From NCBI GenBank assembly GCA_964019135.1, contig OZ025264.1, positions 1,674,001 through 1,738,000 of the forward strand: 64,000 nt of DNA. Direction: 5' to 3'. Below the pieces are notes generated by a model, which saw nothing but the letters and a program-made list of their open reading frames with translations, was not told where the DNA came from and ran no database searches. The stretch comes from Arenicola marina (taxonomy: Eukaryota; Annelida; Polychaeta; Arenicolidae). Positions within the stretch are counted from its first letter, which is position 1, and each line of letters opens with the position of its first letter. Position numbers and translations under genes: made by a program. Below are positions 13,806 to 22,846 of the stretch, in pieces.

Positions 13806-14280
13806 GGAGATAACACCTCTTGCCTTCTCTTTCTCAAGTCAGTGACGATAAATTTACATAGTCCGTATAATGTCTTCTCATTTTCGCTACTCAACAATGG
13901 CAAAAAACTGTCTATTGATGGATGATCATAATAATAACTGCGCTAATATACTTTTGTCGAAGATCGGCGTATAAATGACATTTAAGTAGAAAATGCATTT
14001 TGTCACTCGACTTCGTCAGCACAGATTCCCTGGCAATACGGACAGAGTCTCTCCCCTAAGGGCATGTTTAAATGTCTCCCTTGTTCTATCATAAGATCAT
14101 GGTTACCACGTCTGAATCTACTATAGGCCTTTCTTAGTCGTTTACTCTTCATTACTTTTAAATATCGTTCCGGGTTTAATAAGGTCTTATACAAGCAATA
14201 TTCTTTCGATAATTTGCCATTTTCACATACGTCCGTATACCATATTTGTGAGTGAATATCCTTTATTCGTTGTGACACTT
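13806..14280 (-). pseudogene. Decayed C-terminal tail of a LINE-like reverse transcriptase protein
   Basis: The minus-strand frame 14278-14003 has the look of the C-terminal tail that follows the reverse transcriptase in many metazoan non-LTR elements. It has a basic segment (YSRFRRGNHDLMIEQGRH) followed by a CPYC cysteine pair and an acidic ADEVE. Beyond the stop near 14003 the same strand still shows likely continuation words in shifted frames (DLRQKYIS near 13940, then ENEKTLYGLCKFI near 13860-13890). This pattern suggests a coding region broken by a stop and frameshifts. No reverse transcriptase domain remains upstream, where a minisatellite begins at about 14290. The family assignment is from memory of the tail motif and is tentative. 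The fragment cannot make a working protein. Confidence 0.5.
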
Positions 14281-14289
14281 CCTGAATAA

Positions 14290-14615
14290 AAAACCTCGTC
14301 TCGAGATAATAAGTCCAGGTCTCTACTTAATAAGTTGAGATCTCGAGATAATAAGTCGAGGTCTCTACTTAATAAGTCGAGATCTCGAGATAATAAGTCG
14401 AGATTTCGAGATAATAAGTCGAGGTCTCTACTTAATAAGTCGAGGTCACTACTTAATAAGTCGCGATCTCGAGATAATAAGTCGAGGTCTCTACTTAATA
14501 ACTCGAAATCTCTACTTAATAACTCGAGATCTCGAGATAATAACTCGTGATCTCGAGATAATAAGTCGAGATCTCTACTTAATAAGTCGAGATCTCGAGA
14601 TATTAAGTAGGGTAT
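14290..14615. repeat. 21-bp minisatellite with palindromic units
   Basis: Tandem units of about 21 bp that alternate between a tctcgagataataagtcgag type and a gtctctacttaataagtcgag type. Many junctions contain the self-complementary words tctcgaga or gagatctc. The array yields open frames on both strands (a repeated LLSRDLD on the minus strand and RDNKSRS on the plus strand). These are repeat artefacts. Confidence 0.9.
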
Positions 14616-14974
14616 AGGTGAAGAAATATTATCAACCCATGTCCCCTGAGAGCTTGCGTATAATACATTGGCAACGCCTAAACAAAAGTGTGTTGTCGTG
14701 TTGTCACGCGCGCTAATCAATCAGCTAGAGCAGAAAGATCGTCGACTCGCGGAAACATTGTTGTCTTTTGTTTTTGTCCGCAAGGGGCGTTCGCTTCTGT
14801 CTTGCCACTTAGGCCGTGTACGGGCCGGTACCAATATATGCTGATTTGCTAAGTTGATCATGTGGCGACTATTTTACCCCCACTTGCCACCCCCATAACA
14901 CGCTGGCCAATCAGGGCCAAGTCATGTGACGGCCGACCCCCCCACTTGACCCGGCTGACTCATACCGCCTCACA
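14616..14974. other. Unique spacer, no gene seen
   Basis: Single-copy-looking sequence between two minisatellites. No open frame with a recognisable product. The segment near 14880-14950 is C-rich and precedes the 70-bp array. Confidence 0.5.
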
Positions 14975-15400
14975 TATAATACCAATAATACGGCAGACAA
15001 TTCATACGGAACTCGGCTCCACATAGATCGAGGGGAATAATTCCTCACATACCAATAATACGGCAGACAATTCATACGGAACTCGGCTCCACATAGATCG
15101 AGGGGAATAATTCTCCACATACCAATAATACGGCAGACAATTCATACGGAACTCGGCTCCACATAGATCGAGGGGAATAATTCTTCACATACCAATAATA
15201 CGGCAGACTATTCACACGGCACTCGGCTCCACATAGATCGAGGGGAATAATTCCTCACATACCAATAATACGGCAGACTATTCACACGGCACTCGGCTCC
15301 ACATAGATCGAGGGGAATAATTCCTCACTTACCAATAATACGGCAGACTATTCATGCCACATTTTGCTCTATATGTATCGAGGTGAATAATTTCTCTCGC
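14975..15400. repeat. 70-bp tandem repeat, six copies
   Basis: The word accaataatacggcagac recurs at 14981, 15051, 15121, 15191, 15261 and 15331, an exact 70-bp period. The first three copies share aattcatacggaactcgg. The next two share tattcacacggcactcgg, and the last copy is diverged. The two subtypes are clustered, consistent with stepwise local duplication. The 69-codon minus-strand frame here is a repeat shadow. Confidence 0.93.
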
Positions 15401-15445
15401 TACAACGAGAATTACCGCGAGACCATGTACGTCATGTGACCATGT

Positions 15446-15845
15446 GCCGTACGAATAATGGTATGGCATATTGATACAGGACCGTACGAATAATGGTATG
15501 GCCTATTGATACAGGGCCGTACGAATAATGGTATGGCCTATTGATACAGGACCGTACGAATAATGGTATGGCCTATTGATACAGTACCGTACGAATAATG
15601 GTATGGCCTATTGATACAGGACCGTACGAATAATGGTATGGCCTATTGATACAGGACCGTACGAATAATGGTATGGCCTATTGATACAGGACCGTACGAA
15701 TAATGGTATGGCCTATTGATACAGGACCGTACGAATAATGGTATGGCCTATTGATACAGGACCGTACGAATAATGGTATGGCCTATTGATACAGGACCGT
15801 ACGAATAATGGTTCGGCCTATTCATACAGGACCGTACGAATAGCC
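15446..15845. repeat. 35-bp tandem repeat, about 11 copies
   Basis: Nearly identical head-to-tail copies of a 35-bp unit containing accgtacgaataatggtatg and cctattgatacagg. The last copy is the most diverged (ggttcggcctattcatac). No coding potential. Confidence 0.95.
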
Positions 15846-16510
15846 ACAACGTAAAACTTATCTGGCAAAAGTGCTGCGCCGAACAGCGTACAAGAGACTC
15901 TGGGATTTATTCAGTGTCGTTTAATATTTGAGCTCCCGGCGAAGAGAAAGATGGGGCCAGGATGAAAGGAGCCGATTGACGTCACCGCCGGGGGAACTAA
16001 AAAATCGCCGAAAGTGTATTTTTAACCAGGTTCGGTGTTCGGTGCGTTTGGGTAGTACAGCGAGTCTATGTGTACCTCAGTTGGTAGCTAGTACACAATG
16101 GTACACTATACTGGTCAAAGAAAATGTCCCATTTAAGTCTTAATACAACATGCGTGATAAGACCAAAAAACTTCATACTTCGGGCAGAATAATTTGAACA
16201 CCGCTTTCTTGGCAAATAGCGCCTGGCTGTACAAACGGCATTAAACTGTTCCGCTTGGTCGCATGGCGTCACCCTCCTCCCCCCCCCCACTTGAAGGGCA
16301 GGAGAAAGGGGTGTAGGGGAGGGGGGTGGCCTAACATAAGGGCGCGCGAAATCGATAGTTACCATGTTACAATTAGCGCTAGGCGGCTAGCGCCCAGGGC
16401 TTCAGAAGCCCGCCCGGCACACTCACACAACCAGGTAATGCCGAGTGAGTGCCTGAAGCATTCGTTGTTTTACGCTATCTTTGTGCACACACGCGTTTAA
16501 CCCGGCCGGT
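15846..16510. other. Non-coding interval, no gene seen
   Basis: The open frames between 15928 and 16500 (71 to 99 codons, both strands) show no motif or family resemblance and overlap one another. A C/G-rich run at 16270-16330 accounts for the Pro-rich and Gly-rich translations. Confidence 0.45.
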
Positions 16511-16660
16511 AGGCCTTCCTGCTACAGTCAATGGTTAGCGCAACCGAATGCGAATTCATAGATACTGGCTTCGAATCCGGCTATGGACTTACGTTTCATA
16601 CATTCATCTTTCATCGCTTCCTCTGCGGCCTAAACACCAATTCATTCCATCACAATTTAT
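16511..16660 (+). repeat. tRNA-like SINE fragment
   Basis: Near 16522-16542 the sequence tcaatggttagcgcaacc resembles an RNA polymerase III A box in the D-arm of a tRNA. At 16568-16578 gcttcgaatcc differs from a canonical B box (ggttcgaatcc) at one base. The two are spaced about 45 bp apart, as in tRNA. The downstream tail (acttacgtttcatacattca, then tctttcatcgc) resembles the tail of the repeat at 28850-28930 and 34990-35095, which suggests one dispersed family. It cannot be folded as an intact tRNA by eye, so a tRNA-derived SINE is more likely than a gene. Confidence 0.4.
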
Positions 16661-16964
16661 ATAACCGGACCGAGGAAATTATTAACTAATAATAACTCGA
16701 GATAATTAATTAGAAAATAGCTGTTGTGTAGATTGGGAGAGGTGTAGCCAGGCGGGTTAATGGGAGATACCTGTATGTATTACGAGTTATTTGCCTAGCT
16801 GAGCTTGTTTTATCGCTATCTGACTCGCGCTATTGACGGAAATGTCCATCGGATCGTTAAACACGAGTAAATCATTCAAAGAGTTTTTCGTCCTGTCAGA
16901 GAACGAAGGCACTTTTTGCGTATTTTGTCTTTGGTTTCTGCTTTTGTGTATTGGCATTATAGTT

Positions 16965-17210
16965 GAATAAAAAGAAACGAGAGAGCTTTTTGCCTTGACG
17001 ACGACTGGCAGCAGTTTGTTAGGGCCAGTCGCACTCTGTAACGACACACTCCATAGGTCGGCGGTGTCTCCACACGTCGATCAGGCTGGTTCCGCTCCAG
17101 TCGCTCCGTGCCCAGCCTACCTGCATGTGCCCCTTCTATTGAACGTCCTGGTGCTCGCTTCTCATGCAGGCTGAGGGAGAGTGCCGCGGGTGATTGGCTT
17201 CCACCGAGCA
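16965..17210. repeat. Non-tandem part of a 2.26-kb duplicated block, copy 1
   Basis: The sequence from gaataaaaagaaacgagaga at 16965 through the tgattggcttccaccgagc region is nearly identical to 19224-19469, about 2259 bp downstream. It forms the head of a compound block: this segment, then an 11-bp array, then a 20-bp array. Weakly LTR-like words are present (aataaa followed by a g/c-rich stretch), but I found no matching termini. The open frames over it (for example 17047-16787 on the minus strand) are not recognised. Confidence 0.7.
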
Positions 17211-17515
17211 ACAGCAGCAGAGCATCGCAGAGCCATTGCAGAGCCATCGCAGAGCCATCGCAGAGCCATCTCAGAGCCATCGCAGAGCCATCGCAGAGCC
17301 ATCGCAGAGCCATTGCAGAGCCATCTCAGAGCCATTGCAGAACCATCTCAGAGCCATCGCAGAGCCATCGCAGAGCCATCGCAGAGCCATCGCAGAGCCA
17401 TTGCAGAGCCATCGCAGAGCCATCGCAGAGCCATCGCAGAGCCATTGCAGAGCCATCGCAGAGCCATCGCAGAGCCATCGCAGAGCCATCGCAGAGCCAT
17501 CGCAGAGCCATCGTC
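17211..17515. repeat. 11-bp minisatellite (agagccatcgc), copy 1
   Basis: About 28 tandem copies of agagccatcgc with variants agagccattgc and agagccatctc. Because 11 is not a multiple of 3, three units (33 bp) encode a repeating SQSHRRAIAEP in every plus-strand frame, and a WLCDGSAMALR repeat on the minus strand. These frames are artefacts. The array passes into degenerate aaccatcgtac/aaccatcggac units to about 17655. Confidence 0.93.
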
Positions 17516-17655
17516 CAACCAGTACATAACCATTGAACAACCATTGTACCGCCATTGTACAACCATCGGACAACCATCGGACAACTATCGGACAAGCATC
17601 GTGCAACCATCGGACAACCACTGTACAGCCATTGTACAACCATCGGAAAACCATC

Positions 17656-19222
17656 GTGGAAGTGACCGTGCATCGTAGGAAGTGACCGCGCATCGTAGGA
17701 AGTGACCGTGCATCGTATGAAGCGACCGCGCATCGTAGGAAGTGACCGTGCATCGTATGAAGCGACCGCGCATCGTAGGGAGTGACCGCGCATCGTAGGA
17801 AGTGACCGCGCATCGTAGGAAGTGACCGCGCATCGTAGGAAGTGACCGCGCATCGTAGGGAGTGACCGCGCATCGTAGGAAGTGGCCGCGCATCGTAGGG
17901 AGTGACCGCGCATCGTAGGAAGTGACCGTGCATCGTATGAAGCGACCGCGCATCGTAGGAAGTGACCGTGCATCGTATGAAGCGACCGCGCATCGTAGGG
18001 AGTGACCGCGCATCGTAGGAAGTGACCGCGCATCGTAGGGAGTGACCGCGCATTGTAGGAAGTGGCCGCGCATCGTAGGGAGTGACCGTGCATCGTAGGG
18101 AGTGACCGCGCATCGTAGGGAGTGACCGCGCATCGTAGGGAGTGACCGCGCATCGTAGGAAGTGACCGCGCATTGTAGGAAGTGACCGTGCATCGTATGA
18201 AGCGACCGCGCATCGTAGGGAGTGACCGCGCATCGTAGGAAGTGACCGCGCATCGTAGGGAGTGACCGCGCATTGTAGGAAGTGACCGCGCATCGTAGGA
18301 AGTGGCCGCGCATCGTAGGAAGTGGCCGCGCATCGTAGGGAGTGACCGTGCATCGTAGGGAGTGACCGCGCATCGTAGGGAGTGACCGCGCATCGTAGGG
18401 AGTGACCGCGCATCGTAGGGAGTGACCGCGCATCGTAGGAAGTGACCGCGCATCGTAGGAAGTGACCGCGCATCGTAGGGAGTGACCGCGCATCGTAGGA
18501 AGTGGCCGCGCATCGTAGGGAGTGACCGCGCATCGTAGGAAGTGACTGTGCATCGTAGGAAGTGACCGCGCATCGTAGGGAGTGACCGCGCATCGTAGGA
18601 AGTGACCGCGCATCGTAGGAAGTGACCGCGCATCGTAGGGAGTGACCGCGCATCGTAGGAAGTGGCCGCGCATCGTAGGGAGTGACCGCGCATCGTAGGA
18701 AGTGACCGCGCATCGTAGGGAGTGACCGCGCATCGTAGGAAGTGGCCGCGCATCGTAGGGAGTGACCGCGCATCGTAGGAAGTGGCCGCGCATCGTAGGG
18801 AGTGACCGCGCATCGTAGGAAGTGACCGCGCATCGTAGGGAGTGACCGCGCATCGTAGGAAGTGACCGCGCATCGTAGGGAGTGACCGCGCATCGTAGGA
18901 AGTGGCCGCGCATCGTAGGAAGTGACCGCGCATCGTAGGAAGTGGCCGCGCATCGTAGGGAGTGACCGCGCATCGTAGGGAGTGACCGCGCATCGTAGGA
19001 AGTGACCGCGCATCGTAGGGAGTGACCGCGCATCGTAGGAAGTGACCGCGCATCGTAGGGAGTGACCGCGCATCGTAGGGAGTGACCGCGCATCGTAGGA
19101 AGTGACCGCGCATCGTAGGGAGTGACCGCGCATCGTAGGAAGTGACCGCGCATCGTAGGGAGTGACCGCGCATCGTAGGAAGTGGCCGCGCATCGTATGA
19201 AGTGACCGCGCATTGTAGGAAG
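17656..19222. repeat. 20-bp satellite (agtgaccgcgcatcgtagga), about 78 copies
   Basis: Head-to-tail 20-bp units with recurrent single-base variants (agtggccg, ccgtgcatc, tcgtatga, tcgtaggg, cattgtag). Three units span 60 bp and encode 20 residues, and none of the three minus-strand frames meets a stop. Very long frames result (640, 748 and 573 codons). Their composition reflects only the unit (RGHFLRCAVTPYDARSLPTM-like), so they are not called as genes. Confidence 0.95.
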
Positions 19223-19223
19223 T

Positions 19224-19908
19224 GAATAAAAAGAAACGAGAGAGCTTTTTGCCTTGACGACGACTGGCAGCAGTTTGTTAGGGCCAGTCGCACTCTGTAA
19301 CGACACACTCCATAGGTCGGCGGTGTCTCCACACGTCGATCAGGCTGGTTCCGCTCCAGTCGCTCCGTGCCCAGCCTACCTGCATGTGCCCCTTCTATTG
19401 AACGTTCTGGTGCTCGCTTCTCTTGCAGGCTGAGGGAGAGTGCCGCGGGTGATTGGCTTCCACCGAGCAACAGCAGCAGAGCATCGCAGAGCCATTGCAG
19501 AGCCATCGCAGAGCCATCGCAGAGCCATCTCAGAGCCATCGCAGAGCCATCGCAGAGCCATCGCAGAGCCATTGCAGAGCCATCTCAGAGCCATTGCAGA
19601 ACCATCTCAGAGCCATCGCAGAGCCATCGCAGAGCCATCGCAGAGCCATTGCAGAGCCATCGCAGGGCCATCGCAGAGCCATCGCAGAGCCATTGCAGAG
19701 CCATCGCAGAGCCATCGCAGAGCCATCGCAGAGCCATCGCAGAGCCATCGCAGAGCCATCGTCCAACCAGTACATTACCATTGAACAACCATTGTACCGC
19801 CATTGTACAACCATCGGACAACCATCGGACAACTATCGGACAAGCATCGTGCAACCATCGGACAACCACTGTACAGCCATTGTACAACCATCGGAAAACC
19901 ATCGTGGA
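19224..19908. repeat. Copy 2 of the compound block (head plus 11-bp array)
   Basis: This repeats 16965-17660 at very high identity, including the unique head (19224-19470) and the 11-bp array with its degenerate tail (19470-19908). At the right end the offset between copies drops from 2259 to 2248 bp, exactly one 11-bp unit. Copy 2 has therefore lost one minisatellite unit. Point differences are rare (for example gaacgttctgg against gaacgtcctgg). Confidence 0.9.
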
Positions 19909-20090
19909 AGTGACCGTGCATCGTAGGAAGTGGCCGCGCATCGTAGGGAGTGACCGCGCATCGTAGGAAGTGGCCGCGCATCGTAGGGAGTGACCGCGCA
20001 TCGTAGGAAGTGGCCGCGCATCGTATGAAGTGACCGCGCATTGTAGGAAGTGACCGCGCATTGTAGGAAGTGACCGCGCACAGTAGTGAA
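19909..20090. repeat. Short 20-bp satellite array following copy 2
   Basis: About nine units of the same 20-bp satellite as 17656-19222, ending at cagtagtgaagtgatgcg. It completes a second, truncated instance of the block order (head, 11-bp array, 20-bp array). Beyond it, 20091-20240 is AT-rich with no feature. Confidence 0.9.
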
Positions 20091-20240
20091 GTGATGCGTG
20101 CAATGTAGGATTTACCTCTTTATATAGCCTCCTCTCTATAGTGACCTCTCTATATATATAAGATGGCAGAAAGTGCATTTCATGAGATTAGACGTCAATT
20201 TTGGTGGGAAACGCGGTGATAAAGCGATTGACGTGAAGAC

Positions 20241-20447
20241 ATAAGTACTGACCATAACTGTTTGTCCGTTGCTAGGCGACGATGACGGCATGGGGTAGCG
20301 AGACGTCCAGACACGACATCATGCCCACCCACCCCGCTCCTCCGCCCTCTTTCACCCCAAGCTTTAGGCCGGGCTGTCGCGAGGAATGATTGCTGCTGGT
20401 AGAGAGAGAGAGCTGGTGGATCTGTAGATCATCACCGGAAAAGGACA
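20241..20447. repeat. Dispersed repeat, left part, split by the Gypsy element
   Basis: The sequence from ataagtactgaccataactg to atcaccggaaaaggaca is nearly identical to 34768-34971. There it continues directly into ttataccacagctagg, which here resumes only after the retrotransposon at 28804. The Gypsy element is therefore inserted inside this repeat, and the second copy is an empty site. The last four bases (gaca, 20444-20447) are the left target duplication. The complete repeat is about 328 bp. Confidence 0.85.
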
Positions 20448-21013
20448 TGTAGCAGTTTTCACTCGTCATTCTCCAATTACAAACACATTCTTATTCCGTA
20501 TTTTAGTCATATCCACATTCTTCATTTTTATCGCTACCAACCCCTATATTCGCTAGGGGGCAGTCAATATTGTTTATCATTCCTCTCCATTCATTGGTCC
20601 ATTGTTTCATCTCGCATTTCATTGGTCAATTTCCGCTAGTCTGTTTGCGAGACCAGCAATCCCGCGCAGATTATGTGTTGGGATTGCGCCGGCAACACGT
20701 CGGCACTAATGTCTGGTCTTCGACATTACAGGTAACTATTATAAACCTGTGTATTTGTTATTCTCACTAGCAGTATATGTATCGTACTTATTTAATGTCC
20801 ATAGATATGGTATATTTCATATCGTAATGTATTTATAACTTGAGGATTATTGCATTATTATCTATTTAATTAGGCAGATTATGTGTTGGGATTGCGCCGG
20901 CAACACGTCGGCACTAATGTCTGGTCTTCGACATTACAGCTAATAAAGACCTCCCCAGCAACAAACAAGTGTGTGTGTTTGTCTCTCTCACCCCACGAGC
21001 ACAATCTGTCACA
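20448..21013 (+). repeat. 5' LTR, 566 bp, with an internal 208-bp duplication/insertion
   Basis: Starts TGTAGCAGTTTTC and ends AATCTGTCACA. Compared with the 358-bp 3' LTR it carries an extra 208 bp. A 66-bp segment (20666-20731, gcagattatgtg to cgacattacag) occurs again at 20874-20939, with 142 bp of unrelated AT-rich sequence between them (20732-20873). The insert starts gtaact straight after acattacag and ends ttaattag, so it looks like an intron or a template-switch product. After the second copy the LTR continues ctaataaagacc, with a polyadenylation signal, as in the 3' LTR. Confidence 0.9.
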
Positions 21014-21014
21014 A

Positions 21015-21032
21015 TGGCGCCATGAACAGGGT
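21015..21032 (+). other. Probable primer-binding site
   Basis: One base after the 5' LTR the sequence reads TGGCGCCATGAACAGGG. It begins with the TGG expected to pair with a tRNA 3' CCA. Its tggcgcc...gaacaggg pattern is close to the tRNA-Lys type of site, with a changed or additional base in the middle. The tRNA identity is an inference. Confidence 0.6.
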
Positions 21033-22846
21033 AGTGAGAGAGACATTTCACCCCACCCAACAGCTTTCACCCGATCGACCAGAACGTCCCTGTGGCTGTA
21101 CTGAGGGCAGCCATTCATCCGTGGAGAACCCACCGGCCGGTCATCCGACCAAGACCTGGCTGCCACGCTCCACCTCACTGACCAACAGCCAGTGAACCGT
21201 CGACCGACAACTCAGCTTATGCTCACTGCCATGCAGCCCTAGGTGTATACCCAAGGGGCTGTTCAACGGTCAGTTTGAGCTTCTTCGCGCGTCATCGCTT
21301 CGTACGTCCAGCCATCGTTAAGCAGAGCTACACTTTTGACAGCAGTCAACAGCTTCACCGTACAACCGCAAGTTATCACCTCGTCGTCGCTGTTCTCACC
21401 GAACAGGAACCTCGCAAGATACACGTGGTGAGACATTAATTACGTACGTTAAGCTTGATCCCTTATAGGCCTTACTTGATATACATGTATCCCTTTAACT
21501 TTACTGATTTACTTCCTTTGGTGATCAGTTGACATTCCTTTATTTCTTCTTTTCTATACGGCCGATTCTTTTTTTTTTTTGCTTGTTTTTTTTTATTTAT
21601 TTAATTAAGGTACCTCCGTTATGTTATGTGATGTTGATGTGGGCTTGTGAAATCCTCCTAATGCTAGCTACTTCAGAGAGAATTAAGCAGGTCTTCGTTA
21701 GCATTCTGTAACTGACTTAGTAAAGTATTAAGTGCGCATGCGTAAATAGTCACCTATTGGTTTAACTTCGTTTCACTTTATTAACAATGAGCGGTTGATC
21801 AGGAAAGTCCTTCTAAAGCCGGCTTACACTGAAGGAATTTTCTCAGCTGTTTCTCATTGTAAATATTTCGATTCATTTAGTTGATGAAATTCAACAGGTT
21901 ACTCATCTCAGATATATTTTTTCTACATTATACAACTTCAAGGTGTTTCACTGTATGTGAAAGGTTTTGTTTTGCCATTTATCCGTTGCATAACAGTGTT
22001 TATTGATTGTATGCGACCTTGAATGATATTGACCTTAACATTGAGCATAGTATAGTCTTTAGACAATCATTTTGCATTTGTGTGTCATCAGCTTCTAATC
22101 TATTTGCATATAATAGTACAAGTATCTACTTGATAGTTAAATCGTTTGGGGTTAATGAAATTAGTTTAAAGACTTATTTTAGTTTATAGTTTGATTTTAC
22201 TCGTTTGTAGTTTTGGCTTTGTTGTGAATAGGACAAGCCTCAAATTTGTTTGGTAATCGTCGTGGTTAATATTAGGTATTGGATAGCTAGTAGATAGATA
22301 GATAGTACTTTATTTACTACATGCATGATTATTTTTTTTCTTACTTAAAACATTGTAAGGTTAATACTTGCATGTCCGAGTAAGCTACTTAAGCTATATT
22401 ACTTAAGTTAGGTGGAGAGCAGGTTTACTTTATATCATTACCTTCCCATCATACATCACTCACCGTTATCATTCACCTATATCACTCACCTTTATCATTC
22501 ATTTTATCATTAATGCATTTACATACTTCCATTTGACACTGACTTTAGCAGTCTTGCGAGAATTGACCCGATATTATTATCTGTTGTGTTTTTTTTGCAT
22601 TAACTCGTATTACCCTTTTCAGATTGCTCGGAGACTTTAATCGTTCGGTAAAACGAGTTTGGTGTTTATCGTGCGTATGATTGACATTTTCTTGTAGATG
22701 GCTGATTGTTGATGTTGTACGACTGACGTCACCATTAGTTTCGCTGCCTTTGAATTGTATCTTCAATATTGCCAAATTTGTATGTGATTGTGAAGTAGTT
22801 TTGCTTCTGTGATTGGGTTACTTGTGTATAACCCCTGTGTTTCAAA
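21033..22846 (+). other. Long Gypsy leader without an open frame
   Basis: About 1.8 kb separate the primer-binding site from the gag start, an unusually long leader. The first 400 bp are moderately GC-rich. From 21430 onward the sequence is AT-rich, with T-runs near 21565-21600 and short tagatagata words at 22287. The short open frames (60 codons or so) have no recognisable product. A foreign insertion or lost coding region is possible, but I see no boundary. Confidence 0.5.

Noticed and set aside
14223..14720. 165-codon LLSRDLD repeat protein
   Set aside because: Generated by the 21-bp minisatellite, with both strands open.
16511..16660. Functional tRNA gene
   Set aside because: A- and B-box-like words are present, but no full cloverleaf could be formed by eye and the tail resembles a dispersed repeat.
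17108..17678. Plus-strand SHRRAIAEPSQ-repeat proteins, also at 19367-19966
   Set aside because: All three frames are open because the 11-bp unit lacks stops. This is the array signature rather than a gene.
17271..19572. Minus-strand frames of 640, 748 and 573 codons
   Set aside because: They translate the 20-bp and 11-bp satellites in overlapping frames. Length results from stop-free units, and there is no non-repetitive domain.
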